From Synechococcus sp. MVIR-18-1 (GTDB lineage: Bacteria; Cyanobacteriota; Cyanobacteriia; PCC-6307; Cyanobiaceae): 64,000 nt of DNA. Position numbers and translations under genes: made by a program. The notes under the pieces are model-generated. The model did no database searches. It worked only from the letters and a program-made list of their open reading frames with translations, and was not told the DNA's origin. The stretch is taken from positions 930,001-994,000 of the forward strand of contig NZ_CP047942.1 in the NCBI RefSeq assembly GCF_014279835.1, read 5' to 3'. Below, in pieces: positions 55,385 through 62,843 of this stretch (positions within the stretch are counted from its first letter, which is position 1; each line of letters opens with the position of its first letter).

Positions 55385-55585
55385 TTAGCTCACGAAGTCT
55401 GCCTCTGAGGCTGCTTTCACCACTTCCAGGTCGTCAAAAGACGTAGGCTTCAAATGGTCGATGAAGTGAATACGAGCGGCATCCGATTTAATCCATTCAT
55501 TGAGTTGTTCTCTACTCTGCAGCTCGGGGACATTTAAGTTCACCGTAATGGTGGCAAGCAGAGTTACCTTTTGCGAGTAGTCCAT
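55385..55585 (-). CDS. Small hypothetical protein
   Basis: The 66 residues begin DYSQKVTLLATITVNLNVPE, with alternating beta pattern, and continue with a helix SREQLNEWIKSDAARI. Its N terminus loosely parallels that of the gene at 54934, but relationship is unproven. It lies upstream of that gene on the same strand. Confidence 0.55.
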   Translation of the reverse strand: MDYSQKVTLLATITVNLNVPELQSREQLNEWIKSDAARIHFIDHLKPTSFDDLEVVKAASEADFVS

Positions 55586-56116
55586 TCTTTAACTGTGAAA
55601 GTCGAATAAAGTACTACTTGTGCGAAGAGCAATCAAGTAATCTTTTAAATTGATTATAGTGTTAGGGGCTGGCTAAGCGGTTAATTGTAGGTTCTGTTTG
55701 CACTTTTTGAATCATTTTGCTTATTGCAGCGCTTTTAACGCATGTATTTTGCCTGTTAGGGTTTGATATTGACTTTTTTGTTGTCTAGGCGTCCTGTGCC
55801 TCAATGATTTTGCTGCAAGAATCTTCTTGCGTATCTATTTATTTGATATCTCTGATGTTCTTTAGGATGAGTATTTCGGATGATGGATGCCCGAGAATGT
55901 TGATCATCATTCTTGATTGTTGTGGTTGGTGATTCTGGTTAATTCAGTCTTCAGTACATTTATAAGATCAATCCCTGGGAAGGGGGGTATCGGGCCAGCG
56001 CGTCATTGGCCTAAGTCAACGTTGGCTACAGCGTTTGCTACCCCTAATGGCATGTGGACGAACGCTTCAGCGGCTTGGCCTGCACCTCCTGCTCGGGCGT
56101 TTGGTAACGGGCAATA
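55586..56116. other. Gene-poor AT-rich gap
   Basis: No gene is supported over about 530 bases. A frame at 55917-56117 ends directly at the following terminator and could encode a small protein rich in Ala, Trp and Pro, but its start is only TTG and it lacks a ribosome-binding site, so it is left unannotated. A 41-codon frame starting near 55807 is likewise not convincing. Confidence 0.4.
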
Positions 56117-56118
56117 AA

Positions 56119-56143
56119 AAACCCCGCTTGAGGCGGGGTTTTA
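56119..56143 (-). terminator. Strong intrinsic terminator below the DUF4278 gene
   Basis: AAAACCCCGC at 56119-56128 pairs perfectly with GCGGGGTTTT at 56134-56143, five-base loop. Minus-strand reading ends in TTTTTTATTGC, the shared tail of several terminators in this region. It lies 17 bases below the DUF4278 stop and could work in both directions. Confidence 0.85.
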
Positions 56144-56160
56144 GACGTGAACCCTAGAGC

Positions 56161-56268
56161 TCACTTGGTGTATGACAACCCGCGGTAGGTCAGTTGCGCC
56201 TTCTTGGTTGCATCAAAACCGGCACCTTGAAGTTGCACGTACTTTTTGCCGCGATAGGTCAGGGTCAT
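56161..56268 (-). CDS. DUF4278 microprotein, 35 residues
   Basis: The short product starts MTLTYRGKKYVQ and ends in QLTYRGLSYTK, so the L-T-Y-R-G motif occurs twice, which is the hallmark of DUF4278. The ATG has a GAGG ribosome-binding site eight bases upstream, and a strong terminator follows the stop, so it is a complete one-gene transcription unit. Function is unknown; the proteins are common in cyanobacteria. Confidence 0.85.
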   Translation of the reverse strand: MTLTYRGKKYVQLQGAGFDATKKAQLTYRGLSYTK

Positions 56269-56320
56269 TTGAGGTTCCTCAGAAATCCAGGTCCCCGTTC
56301 CGTGGCCTGGCGAGTCTGCG

Positions 56321-56398
56321 CCTCACAGATGTGAGGTGAACGTTGTGTAGCGGCTGCTACGAGTCATTCATAGCAACAACAACCGCCTTCTTGTTGTT
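56321..56398. ncRNA. Three consecutive perfect hairpins (possible structured RNA)
   Basis: Within 78 bases upstream of the DUF4278 gene lie CCTCAC-AGAT-GTGAGG (56321-56336), GTAGC-GGCT-GCTAC (56347-56360) and AACAACAA-8-TTGTTGTT (56375-56398). All stems are perfect. They sit in the 310-base gap 56269-56578, which holds no gene on either strand. Minus-strand reading would place them in the DUF4278 leader. No known riboswitch consensus is recognised. Confidence 0.45.
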
Positions 56399-56578
56399 CA
56401 TCACGCTACAAACCTGCACTCAGTCTAGATTTTGTATCACCGATACACAGAAAATAAACGTTCCACTCGCGGCGGGGCTTGCTGTCAAAGTAACGTGTTC
56501 ACCATTCACTCACGGCATAAAAGTTAGTCGTCAAAGTAGAAGTTTGTGGCTCTGGTCTTTGCAATACACCTTGAGTCG

Positions 56579-56905
56579 TCAGTTTGGAGATACTTTCAAC
56601 CCAGACACTCGTCCGATACCGACCTGACCTTGTGAAGCTGCGTCTACCAGCTTTGTCAGCTCCTTGTCGTTCAGGGTTTGGCTTCCTTGCACCTTGAGAG
56701 TCGACCAGTCGAACCTCGGTGTCTTTGGAGCTGTGTTTTTGGCGTTCTCTATTAAAGCCTTTGCGACCGTCCTCGTGTCTTCTTCCTCTTTGTCACTCAG
56801 GAACACGACTTGAGCCAGTGTCGGCGTGTCCTTTTCGCCGTAAGCGAGGGTCACTAAGTAAAGAAAGAACTGTGTCTTTTCAGCACTATCAGTGGATTCG
56901 CTCAT
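56579..56905 (-). CDS. Hypothetical acidic protein
   Basis: This 108-residue protein begins SESTDSAEKTQFFLYLVTLA and contains a charged helical stretch (SDKEEEDTRTVAKALIENAK) and a C-terminal LKVQGSQTLNDKELTKL. No domain is recognised. It appears complete and has a good ATG. It is part of the orphan-rich region and probably a separate minus-strand unit. Confidence 0.65.
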   Translation of the reverse strand: MSESTDSAEKTQFFLYLVTLAYGEKDTPTLAQVVFLSDKEEEDTRTVAKALIENAKNTAPKTPRFDWSTLKVQGSQTLNDKELTKLVDAASQGQVGIGRVSGLKVSPN

Positions 56906-57447
56906 GGGTTTGTGGTCTTTGGTTTCAGTTTAAGTGATGGTCTTTTATTCTCAGCCGCCATTACCTGTTTGGTCTTTTCGTTTTCTTGAATTCCAGCACA
57001 ACAGGATTGTTTGCGGGGCTCGTGAATTGTTCGCCGGAAGATTGATACGGTACAGATCCATATCCCCCCTATCAGGTGAATTTCTTTTTGGCTTTATCCT
57101 TCAACATGATTAAGCGCTCACTCCTTGCTGATGGCTGATCAGCGCTGCAGCAATGCAGGTCTTCTTTTGATAGGTCTGCTCTGTTGGTTGGCTTATCCTC
57201 TGGTGTCATCACTTTGATAGGTAGAAAGCGAGCTGTTGCCCTTCATGCACCTCTAATCGACAGTTCCGGCACAGGTAGGGGAATGAAGATCTGGCTGTCA
57301 AGACTGCACTACCAGTGATGGCAGCACCCTCTGATCGTGATGTCCCAAGGTACAAGAGGTGTGAGAGAGGCAGTAGGCGTGACCCCACCCACCAAAAACA
57401 AGCAACCACGCCTGAAGAGGTCTCTCCCTCACAGCTTAATCATAGAC
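56906..57447. other. Gap without a supported gene
   Basis: About 540 bases of AT-rich sequence. A plus-strand frame from 57337 is open to 57549, but only its last part (see 57448-57549) looks like a possible protein. No promoter, tRNA or strong hairpin was recognised here. Confidence 0.4.
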
Positions 57448-57549
57448 ATGAAGTGCCATTTAGTCCTTTCCCTTCTTATCCCACCACCAGTGATGCCAGC
57501 AAACCAATGCACAAGCTGGGTTTGCAATTGGTTTGCTGGATGGCAGTAA
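57448..57549 (+). CDS. Possible short secreted or membrane peptide, 33 residues
   Basis: The ATG at 57448 gives MKCHLVLSLLIPPPVMPA, a signal-like stretch, followed by a Cys/Trp-rich end (CTSWVCNWFAGWQ). Short size and lack of a clear ribosome-binding site make it a weak call; the frame also extends upstream. It could be a remnant. Confidence 0.25.
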   Translation: MKCHLVLSLLIPPPVMPANQCTSWVCNWFAGWQ

Positions 57550-57810
57550 AGCGGAAGTGAATGTTATTCCGGTACGCTTTTTTGCATCGTTAATCTCCAA
57601 CGAATCAGGTATGGAAGTCTCTAGTACATCTCTGTTGATATGACTCTAAACCTGATCCAGTAGAAGATCGGTAGGCAACGCTGCACCCCGCCCAGCTAAG
57701 TAATTACATTGCGATAACAAATGCGCGTGTGAGCACGATCACAACATCGCTTGATATAAGAGATCACCCTATCTGTTGTTCTGGGAGACGGTGTGTTCAT
57801 CAGGGGGAAG

Positions 57811-57905
57811 AAAATCCATCGATAAGATTTAGCCCTGCCACGAGCGGGGTTTTTTATTGCAACGGTGAATGCTTTCAGCTGTTTCCGCTTACTAATGACC
57901 ATCGA
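57811..57905 (+). repeat. Dispersed repeat, copy A
   Basis: The core AGCGGGGTTTTTTATTGCA (from 57843) is shared with copies at 59901 and 61118. It includes an intrinsic-terminator-like hairpin: CCCTGC at 57833-57838 and GCGGGG at 57844-57849 with a G-U pair, then TTTTTTATTGC. Similarity to copy B continues for some tens of bases on both sides (aaGATTT on the left, CTTTCAGCTGTTTCCGC on the right), but the reading frame is interrupted. Confidence 0.55.
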
Positions 57906-57940
57906 CACACAGCTGACAATGGCTCTGCTTCAATCGCCGC

Positions 57941-58450
57941 TTACTTGAGCAGACCCTTCACTCCAATCCAAAAGGTCATCACGGCTTTCTTCCCACCGTC
58001 CTGAATGACTGCCATCACTGGCACTTCACGTGGATAAGTCTCTCTTGCCTTGACTGTGAAACGAGCTATGTCACCAGCTCCAACTTCACCGTGTCCTCTG
58101 GTTTTAACGTCTTGTCGCCACTCGTCGTAGATGAGAGCGAAGTCTTCACCGTCTTCATCACTGGCTTGGTTTAGGCACTGGTCAAATGCCGCCTCAAACC
58201 CTTCAGCCTCAAAGACCTGAAGCCACTTCTGAATAAGCGGATGCTCCACATAGGAACAAACAGTCAGGTGGTTCCCGATGCCAGAGACCGGAATAACCAA
58301 TGCTTTGCCGTCTTTGACAAGCACGCACGGACTCGATAGCGACCACTCGCTGGACGCATCGATTTGCTCAGCTGCTTGCCACAGTTCCAACTGGTGCTTC
58401 TCCACCAGCTCGTCCAGCCGCACGTTGGCGTACATGTCGTCCACATCCAT
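57941..58450 (-). CDS. Hypothetical protein, tandem paralog 2
   Basis: This 169-residue protein is a diverged paralog of the equally long upstream neighbour at 58493. Both share an acidic block of the form HPL-xx-F-x-A and a later EDGEDFALIYDEW / DGEEFAEIWDSY motif, followed by a helix with A-R/K-F and a C-terminal hydrophobic strand ending in a Trp-x-x pattern. No known domain is recognised. Copy A of the dispersed repeat overlaps the area just past its 3' end. Confidence 0.7.
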   Translation of the reverse strand: MDVDDMYANVRLDELVEKHQLELWQAAEQIDASSEWSLSSPCVLVKDGKALVIPVSGIGNHLTVCSYVEHPLIQKWLQVFEAEGFEAAFDQCLNQASDEDGEDFALIYDEWRQDVKTRGHGEVGAGDIARFTVKARETYPREVPVMAVIQDGGKKAVMTFWIGVKGLLK

Positions 58451-58492
58451 GGGACCAGCGTACGGAGAGACGGCTATCGCTCAACACTCTTT

Positions 58493-59002
58493 TTATGTTG
58501 TAAGCCACTCAGACTTGACCTGAAACGTCAAAACCCCAACGTCGTCTCCCTCATCTCCCTCTGTGATGGCGACACAAGCCAAACAACCATCTTCAAAAGC
58601 TTCCCTCGACTTACTGGCGAACTTCGCAGCATCGTCATAAGACCAACAAGCCAGTCCTGTCTCGTCTCTTTCTTTCACGTAGGAGTCCCAAATCTCAGCG
58701 AACTCCTCACCGTCAGGACCATTGATGAGCTCATTTACGGCTTCCTCAGCTCCTACTTGCTTGTGCCTTGCCATAAAGACCCTCATCAATGGGTGGTCGA
58801 TGACACGGGACGTGGTGATGACGCCAGTGACGCCACGAACCGTCGTCGCAATCACTCGCTTTGGGTTTTTCCGAGTGTCGATCACCATCACTGGACACCC
58901 CATATCCCAGCCATCTCTCATCTTCAGCTCTCTTGCTGACTGAGCCAGCTGGCCTTTCAGCTCATTGATGAGGGTGCTGACGAGAGTGGTCGAATCTGCC
59001 AT
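58493..59002 (-). CDS. Hypothetical protein, tandem paralog 1
   Basis: This 169-residue protein begins ADSTTLVSTLINELKGQLAQ and shows VIDHPLMRVFMARHK, DGEEFAEIWDSYVKERDE, and DVGVLTFQVKSEWL. Comparison with 57941-58450 gives clear colinear similarity (roughly one third by eye) but no family name. The two genes are 42 bases apart on the same strand and probably co-transcribed, as expected of a tandem duplication. Confidence 0.75.
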   Translation of the reverse strand: MADSTTLVSTLINELKGQLAQSARELKMRDGWDMGCPVMVIDTRKNPKRVIATTVRGVTGVITTSRVIDHPLMRVFMARHKQVGAEEAVNELINGPDGEEFAEIWDSYVKERDETGLACWSYDDAAKFASKSREAFEDGCLACVAITEGDEGDDVGVLTFQVKSEWLTT

Positions 59003-59164
59003 CTGACAAGGTTACCTTTAACAGTTGGTGCCTTGTATGGAGCTATCTCAATCTCTTCCTAGCCATAACCAACCGGTCGGGACATGCCGAACATGATGAT
59101 TATGGAGAGAACCAATCTTCTTACAAGTGCCAAGGCGTTGCTTTAGATTGCAATTATACTTGAA
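59003..59164. other. Short gene-free stretch
   Basis: No gene or clear regulatory signal is seen. It probably holds the promoter of the tandem pair below it on the minus strand. Confidence 0.3.
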
Positions 59165-59448
59165 TTAGTGTACTAAATCCGAATTCCAATCAGTGCCAAT
59201 ATCAACTTTGGCTTCAAAGCTTGAGTAGCTTGAGAAAATAAAATCTGAATCTGCTTCAATATTAATCAAAGCCTCTACAGCAAAGTTGTCGCCACCCGAT
59301 AGATTGAAATTATTAATTATATCGTATGAATTATCAATTTGATCAAAGTTATCAAAAATAAATCAGCATCAAGATCGCCAGGCATAATATCTTGTCCTTA
59401 TCCTGCTCGAGTCAATTCATTATCTTTTAGAAAGTCAGTGTAAAACAT
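59165..59448 (-). pseudogene. Decayed gene, secreted/Ca-binding-like fragment
   Basis: Reading from an ATG at 59446-59448 gives MFYTDFLKDNELTRAG and then TAA at 59398-59400. The same frame continues after it with GQDIMPGDLDADLF. A one-base shift then leads to FDNFDQIDNSYDIINNFNLS and on to a Gly/Asp/Asn-rich tail that ends at the TAA at 59165. The composition and flow look protein-coding across the breaks, so this is a gene inactivated by at least one stop and one frameshift. The tail recalls Asp/Asn-rich secreted proteins, without a firm family. The gap 59449-59900 next to it holds only an isolated 23-codon frame with a good ribosome-binding site (ATG near 59650). Confidence 0.55.
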
Positions 59449-59900
59449 AAAAAGATAAACATCTAATGAATAATATTCAGTCAAGAGGGAATGCTGAGAT
59501 GCTAGACACCCGACCGCTGGTAGTTTAGTAAAATTTCTTGAGTGCCATTGCAATCCAATTCTAGAAGGATTTTTGGTTCCTCGTTTTGAGATCTTCTGTG
59601 TTGTTAAATGCAGAAATCCTTATATCAAAGGAGAAACAGGAGGAGAACAATGAACGATGTTCCAATAAAGAATATTTTATCTGTGCCCTTATCAATGTCG
59701 AAAAGGTCGTATGGCTGTTGATTCATAGTGTTCCTTTGCTAAGGTCAGGAGATTCTAGTCCATTTGCTGGCTGGCTGTGTGCTATTTGTTCGATTTTATG
59801 TGTATTGAAGAGTGGAGAATTTATGAAAAATTCAGTAAATGATCATTGAAGCTCTTCCCTCTACCGCCGAAGGGATTAGTAGAACTGATACCAAGCTAAA

Positions 59901-60071
59901 ATGAAGGATTTCAGTATCCCCACCACCAGTAGCGGGGTTTGTATTGCAGTGGGGAAGGCTTCAACAGTTGCGCCTATCAATCAAACTCATCACACTGATG
60001 GTGCTGGCTCTGCTGCACGAGCTACTGATGCCACTTTGTGGTCAAGCCTTACTCTTCTATATTCTTTATAA
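59901..60071 (+). CDS. Small protein in dispersed repeat, copy B, 56 residues
   Basis: The frame from the ATG at 59901 is open through the whole repeat copy: MKDFSIPTTSSGVCIAVG, then KASTVAPINQTHHTDGAG and SAARATDATLWSSL, ending in TAA at 60069-60071. The nucleotide core AGCGGGGTTTGTATTGCA lies inside. The other copies do not keep this frame clearly, so it may be a selfish or chance frame rather than a working gene. No domain is recognised and no strong ribosome-binding site is seen. Confidence 0.4.
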   Translation: MKDFSIPTTSSGVCIAVGKASTVAPINQTHHTDGAGSAARATDATLWSSLTLLYSL

Positions 60072-60089
60072 TGTCGCAGAGTTCTCACA

Positions 60090-60311
60090 ATGACTACCTA
60101 TCGAATCATCCTTAATAAGATAACGGGAGAATCTCAAACCGAATGCACATCTGACTCATACGATGAGATTATGAAGCATTGGGAGGAAGAGAAGAATGAA
60201 CAGGATAAGTTCTGCAAGTTTGACATGGAGTTAGTTCTTTATAGGGACGATGAAGTTATGGATGACTACGAAATTATTGATGCTCAACGAGAGTGGATAA
60301 TCATTGACTAA
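60090..60311 (+). CDS. Small acidic hypothetical protein
   Basis: This 73-residue protein begins TTYRIILNKITGESQTECT and ends EWIIID. It alternates beta-like and acidic helical segments (YDEIMKHWEEEKNEQ). No family is recognised. It begins 18 bases after the repeat-associated ORF on the same strand. Confidence 0.6.
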   Translation: MTTYRIILNKITGESQTECTSDSYDEIMKHWEEEKNEQDKFCKFDMELVLYRDDEVMDDYEIIDAQREWIIID

Positions 60312-60658
60312 TACGTAAATCGGCTATGAAAACCATGAAGATGGAGGGAAATGTTTGTTGAACGACCTTGCTTTATCTTTTAAGTATTAGCGAGTTTCCA
60401 TGAGTCAATCAACAAAGGACTTGAAGAGTTCAATCTAGTTGATGTTGAGAGAGACAAGCTTATAGGTTGGCAGTTGAGAGCGAGTCTTTAACCCATTTGG
60501 GGGTAAATCAGCAGAGAAGCCAACGCGAATGGGGGATTGTGATTCGCATCGTTTCAGAAATAGTGAGGAGGTCCAGGAGGGATGATCTCCACGCACGCCA
60601 TATCAATTTTTCAAGCTAAACTACTAAATCACGCTGGCAAACTGGTCAATTCTTAACT
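60312..60658. other. Gap with a possible gene remnant
   Basis: About 350 bases without a full gene. A 32-codon open stretch, FHESINKGLEEFNLVDVERD and on to a TAA, reads like real protein but has no start codon, so it is probably a fragment. No terminator or RNA motif was found. Confidence 0.35.
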
Positions 60659-60892
60659 TTAAGGAAGTAAAGGCTTCTTGTCATAAACTACTCTGCGTGA
60701 AAAGGAGCATCGTTTAAGACCGATGTAATTTCCTAATATCCTCTCTAGATATTCTTGATCAAAGCCATATGTAAGCTCTCCATACACTCTAAGATGAGTC
60801 ATGATTTGTTCGGGAGTGATGATGCCGTCAGCTTCCATTTGACAGAGAGCATCAGAGATAAATAGTTGGCTCTTTTGGGCGGACTCTTGCAT
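60659..60892 (-). CDS. Small hypothetical protein
   Basis: The 77-residue product (QESAQKSQLFISDALCQMEA, then GIITPEQIMTHLRVYGELT) is helical with a basic C-terminal tail (LKRCSFSRRVVYDKKPLLP). It is not assigned. The ATG at 60892 has no obvious alternative. Confidence 0.6.
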   Translation of the reverse strand: MQESAQKSQLFISDALCQMEADGIITPEQIMTHLRVYGELTYGFDQEYLERILGNYIGLKRCSFSRRVVYDKKPLLP

Positions 60893-61117
60893 CGTATTCT
60901 AATGACGTTCGAGCCAATAATGATATGTCAGACTATGGGTTGTATTGTGACGATTAGAATTGGAGGCGGATTAATGCTCAAAAGCCTTAAAGAGTTGGTT
61001 TCTGAGTCACTCTCTGGTGATGTATAGAAAGCATTGACCTTGTAATGCAATGAAAAAACTTCGAGATGAGCCAAAAGTTCTTAAGAGTGAAAAACGTACA
61101 TTCAAAAATATTAGTGA

Positions 61118-61163
61118 TTTGTCTCACTGATCCCGGCTTGAGCGGTGTTTCTCATTGCAGCGG
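61118..61163 (+). repeat. Dispersed repeat, copy C (truncated)
   Basis: GATTTGTCTCACTGATCCC leads into AGCGGTGTTTCTCATTGCAG at 61141-61160 and GGGGGA. The match to copies A and B covers the core and its left side only. A 26-codon frame (ATG at 61050, stop 61128-61130) ends inside its left part. The copy stops at the 3' end of the minus-strand gene at 61168. Confidence 0.45.
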
Positions 61164-61167
61164 GGGA

Positions 61168-61434
61168 CTAATCTTCCTCTTCTTCGTTAAGAGTTGCCAG
61201 GTACGGCTCACTTGCTCCTGGCTCATCGTTGTCCAGAACTAATGAACGGATCACATCGTCACTTTCAAATCCCATAAGCCCACGCTCAGGATCAATTGAC
61301 TTCATCTCAGGATGGTCATTAACTAACTTCTTGTGATCTGTATATCTCTTCACGTAGTTAAATAATTTCTCGCCCAGGTGGAAAATCAAGGCCAGGTTTA
61401 CAAGCACCAAAGCCAGAACGATCAATGTGTTCAC
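61168..61434 (-). CDS. Small single-pass membrane protein
   Basis: The 88 residues start with a membrane helix (NTLIVLALVLVNLALIFHL) and continue with a charged cytosolic tail (FNYVKRYTDHKKLVNDHPEM) ending in an acidic stretch (NEEEED). No domain is recognised. Confidence 0.65.
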   Translation of the reverse strand: MNTLIVLALVLVNLALIFHLGEKLFNYVKRYTDHKKLVNDHPEMKSIDPERGLMGFESDDVIRSLVLDNDEPGASEPYLATLNEEEED

Positions 61435-61625
61435 AGGAACTTCGATCTTTTGCTCTAACTATACGAGAGCCTCTGGCGTCTGGATGTATCCATAAAGGCG
61501 GATACCACCCTTATTCCATCTGCTCCAGTGCCGACCTCACTCTCTCAAGATCAATCCCTCACCGAGCGAAGGTTTTGAATGCCCTCTGAATAGCAGCAAA
61601 GCTGAAGCTGCCTATTGCGTTAGAC
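61435..61625. other. Short gap, no gene
   Basis: No coding frame of convincing length on either strand. It probably holds the promoter of the membrane-protein gene at 61168. Confidence 0.3.
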
Positions 61626-61654
61626 AAAAGAAAACCCCGCCAAAGGCAGGGTTT
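61626..61654 (-). terminator. Intrinsic terminator, minus strand
   Basis: AAACCCCGCC at 61632-61641 and GGCAGGGTTT at 61645-61654 form a ten-bp stem with one mismatch and a three-base loop. The minus-strand side ends in TTTTCTTTTG. The nearest upstream minus-strand gene is at 61888, 234 bases away, on the far side of the small-RNA candidate. Confidence 0.6.
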
Positions 61655-61778
61655 CTCGGCTTCTCCTTGGGCGTGTTGCCTTGTTTCCACTCCGTGAAGA
61701 AGCCCTCCTCACAGATGAATCATGCCTCAGAAATCTTGCTGAGCAATCCCCCACGTATCAGTTGGTTGACTGTTCTGC

Positions 61779-61866
61779 GGAATTTCATCAGCATGTGCTC
61801 GGTCAATTCCCTACAAGGTTTGACTCCTCACACCCCCCGAAGAAGGCTTAGTCGCCTTCTTTTTTT
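61779..61866 (+). ncRNA. yfr1-like: Yfr1-like small RNA candidate
   Basis: The stretch has the layout of the cyanobacterial regulatory RNA Yfr1: a 5' hairpin (GGAATT at 61779-61784 with AATTCC at 61805-61810, inner stem AGCA-TG-TGCT), a single-stranded region with the exact 11-base core ACTCCTCACAC at 61823-61833, a C-rich linker and a perfect 3' terminator (AGAAGGC 61841-61847, GCCTTCT 61854-61860, seven T). Established knowledge: Yfr1 uses this core to bind mRNAs of outer-membrane porins and lies between guaB and trxA in most cyanobacteria. Here the context is different and the length (about 88) is longer. A promoter was not recognised. A plus-strand ORF-like frame crosses it, but the RNA fit is much better. 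Confidence 0.65.
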
Positions 61867-61887
61867 ATGCCTTGGTTCGCTCTTAAT

Positions 61888-62112
61888 TCAGGCTCCTCCC
61901 ATCTCGGCTGCTCGTGAAAGTGGGGTAACCAGAGCTTTGCAGGTCTTGGTGAGGTGCTGCCCCTGCTGCAGCTGTTTTCGCCGGATGCTGCAGGCCAGCA
62001 GTGTTCTGCAGTGGGCATCCACGCCATAGGTGAAGTGATGGAAGGTTTGGCAGATCCGAGGTCCTTTCCAGCCCTCAAGCTCCAGCTCACCGACAAAGCT
62101 CCACTCCTCCAT
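61888..62112 (-). CDS. Small Cys/His-rich conserved hypothetical protein
   Basis: This 74-residue protein begins MEEWSFVGELELEGWKGPRI and contains CQTFHHFTYGVDAHCRTL and an ACSIRRKQLQQG segment with a later C in LTKTCKAL. The H/C pattern could bind metal. It looks like a short family of marine picocyanobacteria, but no function is known. It lies on the opposite strand, 21 bases past the Yfr1-like RNA's terminator. Confidence 0.65.
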   Translation of the reverse strand: MEEWSFVGELELEGWKGPRICQTFHHFTYGVDAHCRTLLACSIRRKQLQQGQHLTKTCKALVTPLSRAAEMGGA

Positions 62113-62160
62113 GCAGCGCCTTTTTAGTCCGCCTGTACTAACGCCGTGGAGATGCTGGGG

Positions 62161-62511
62161 TCAAGCTGCTGTTCGCTTCCTCTCGCTTGCAAGGCGCGTT
62201 CGCCTCAGCTCCAGTGCTGAATCTGAAATCGTCCTGATGATTTCCAATTCCCGCTTGCAGGCATGGCTGAATCCTTCGGCGATTTCATGTATTGGATCTG
62301 ACTTCTCGTCCTCTTCGTATTTGCGGCTGATACTTGTTTGCTCTTCAAGCACCCACCAATTCCAGTATTCGTTTTGGTGCGGAGTTAGATCGTCAATCTC
62401 GAAGGAGAGTTGGGCATCAAGCAGGGGGGTCACCAACAGTGCTGACTTCTCAAGCTTTTGAATTGTCTCCGGGCTGAGGAACTCGCTTGGTTCGTTCATT
62501 CCTTCACCCAA
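62161..62511 (-). CDS. Hypothetical helical protein
   Basis: The 116-residue product (SPETIQKLEKSALLVTPLLD, HQNEYWNWWVLEEQTSISR, KRELEIIRTISDSALELRR) is mostly helical. Start options are TTG at 62511 or ATG at 62499; the ATG has GAAGGA immediately before it, too close for a normal ribosome-binding site. Probably in one unit with the gene at 61888, 48 bases below. Confidence 0.6.
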   Translation of the reverse strand: MGEGMNEPSEFLSPETIQKLEKSALLVTPLLDAQLSFEIDDLTPHQNEYWNWWVLEEQTSISRKYEEDEKSDPIHEIAEGFSHACKRELEIIRTISDSALELRRTRLASERKRTAA

Positions 62512-62540
62512 GCGGCTGAGGCAGCTGGGCTCAACCCCTT

Positions 62541-62726
62541 ATGGCGAGGCTTGCACGATCGGGATCATCGGCAAGTCCGCACATTTTCTTAGGACTTCAG
62601 ATCACCGTGCATCCGCTGCTGCCTGTTGACCAGCCAGCACTCACCGTTGGACTTCTCCTTTTATCTGGCGTAATCGGGTTGCTGCTGCCTCATCAGTGTT
62701 TTTGGCTGGATTGCCCATTGCGTTGA
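62541..62726 (+). CDS. Possible small membrane protein
   Basis: A 61-codon frame with one hydrophobic stretch (LTVGLLLLSGVIGLLLP). No ribosome-binding site and no family. It occupies most of the 330-base gap 62512-62843, in which nothing else is seen. Confidence 0.3.
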   Translation: MARLARSGSSASPHIFLGLQITVHPLLPVDQPALTVGLLLLSGVIGLLLPHQCFWLDCPLR

Positions 62727-62843
62727 GGCCTCTTCCCTCGAAAGGATGAGTTTTAGATCAACTGGGCAAGCCGGATGTTCGGATTAATACCACTGGTCTT
62801 TGGCTGTGTAAGCGAGTATTGAGAAATTTCTGAACGCTTTTAA

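Noticed and set aside
55917-56117. Plus-strand frame ending at the terminator near 56119
   Set aside because: TTG start, no ribosome-binding site, unusual composition; the terminator is fully explained by the minus-strand DUF4278 gene.
57729-58004. Open plus-strand frame of 91 codons across repeat copy A
   Set aside because: It overlaps the 3' end of the well-supported minus-strand gene at 57941, begins with GTG without a ribosome-binding site, and its middle is the repeat element; treated as repeat rather than gene.
60974-61130. Two very short plus-strand frames (17 and 26 codons), the first with a good ribosome-binding site
   Set aside because: Too short to separate from chance; the second ends inside repeat copy C.
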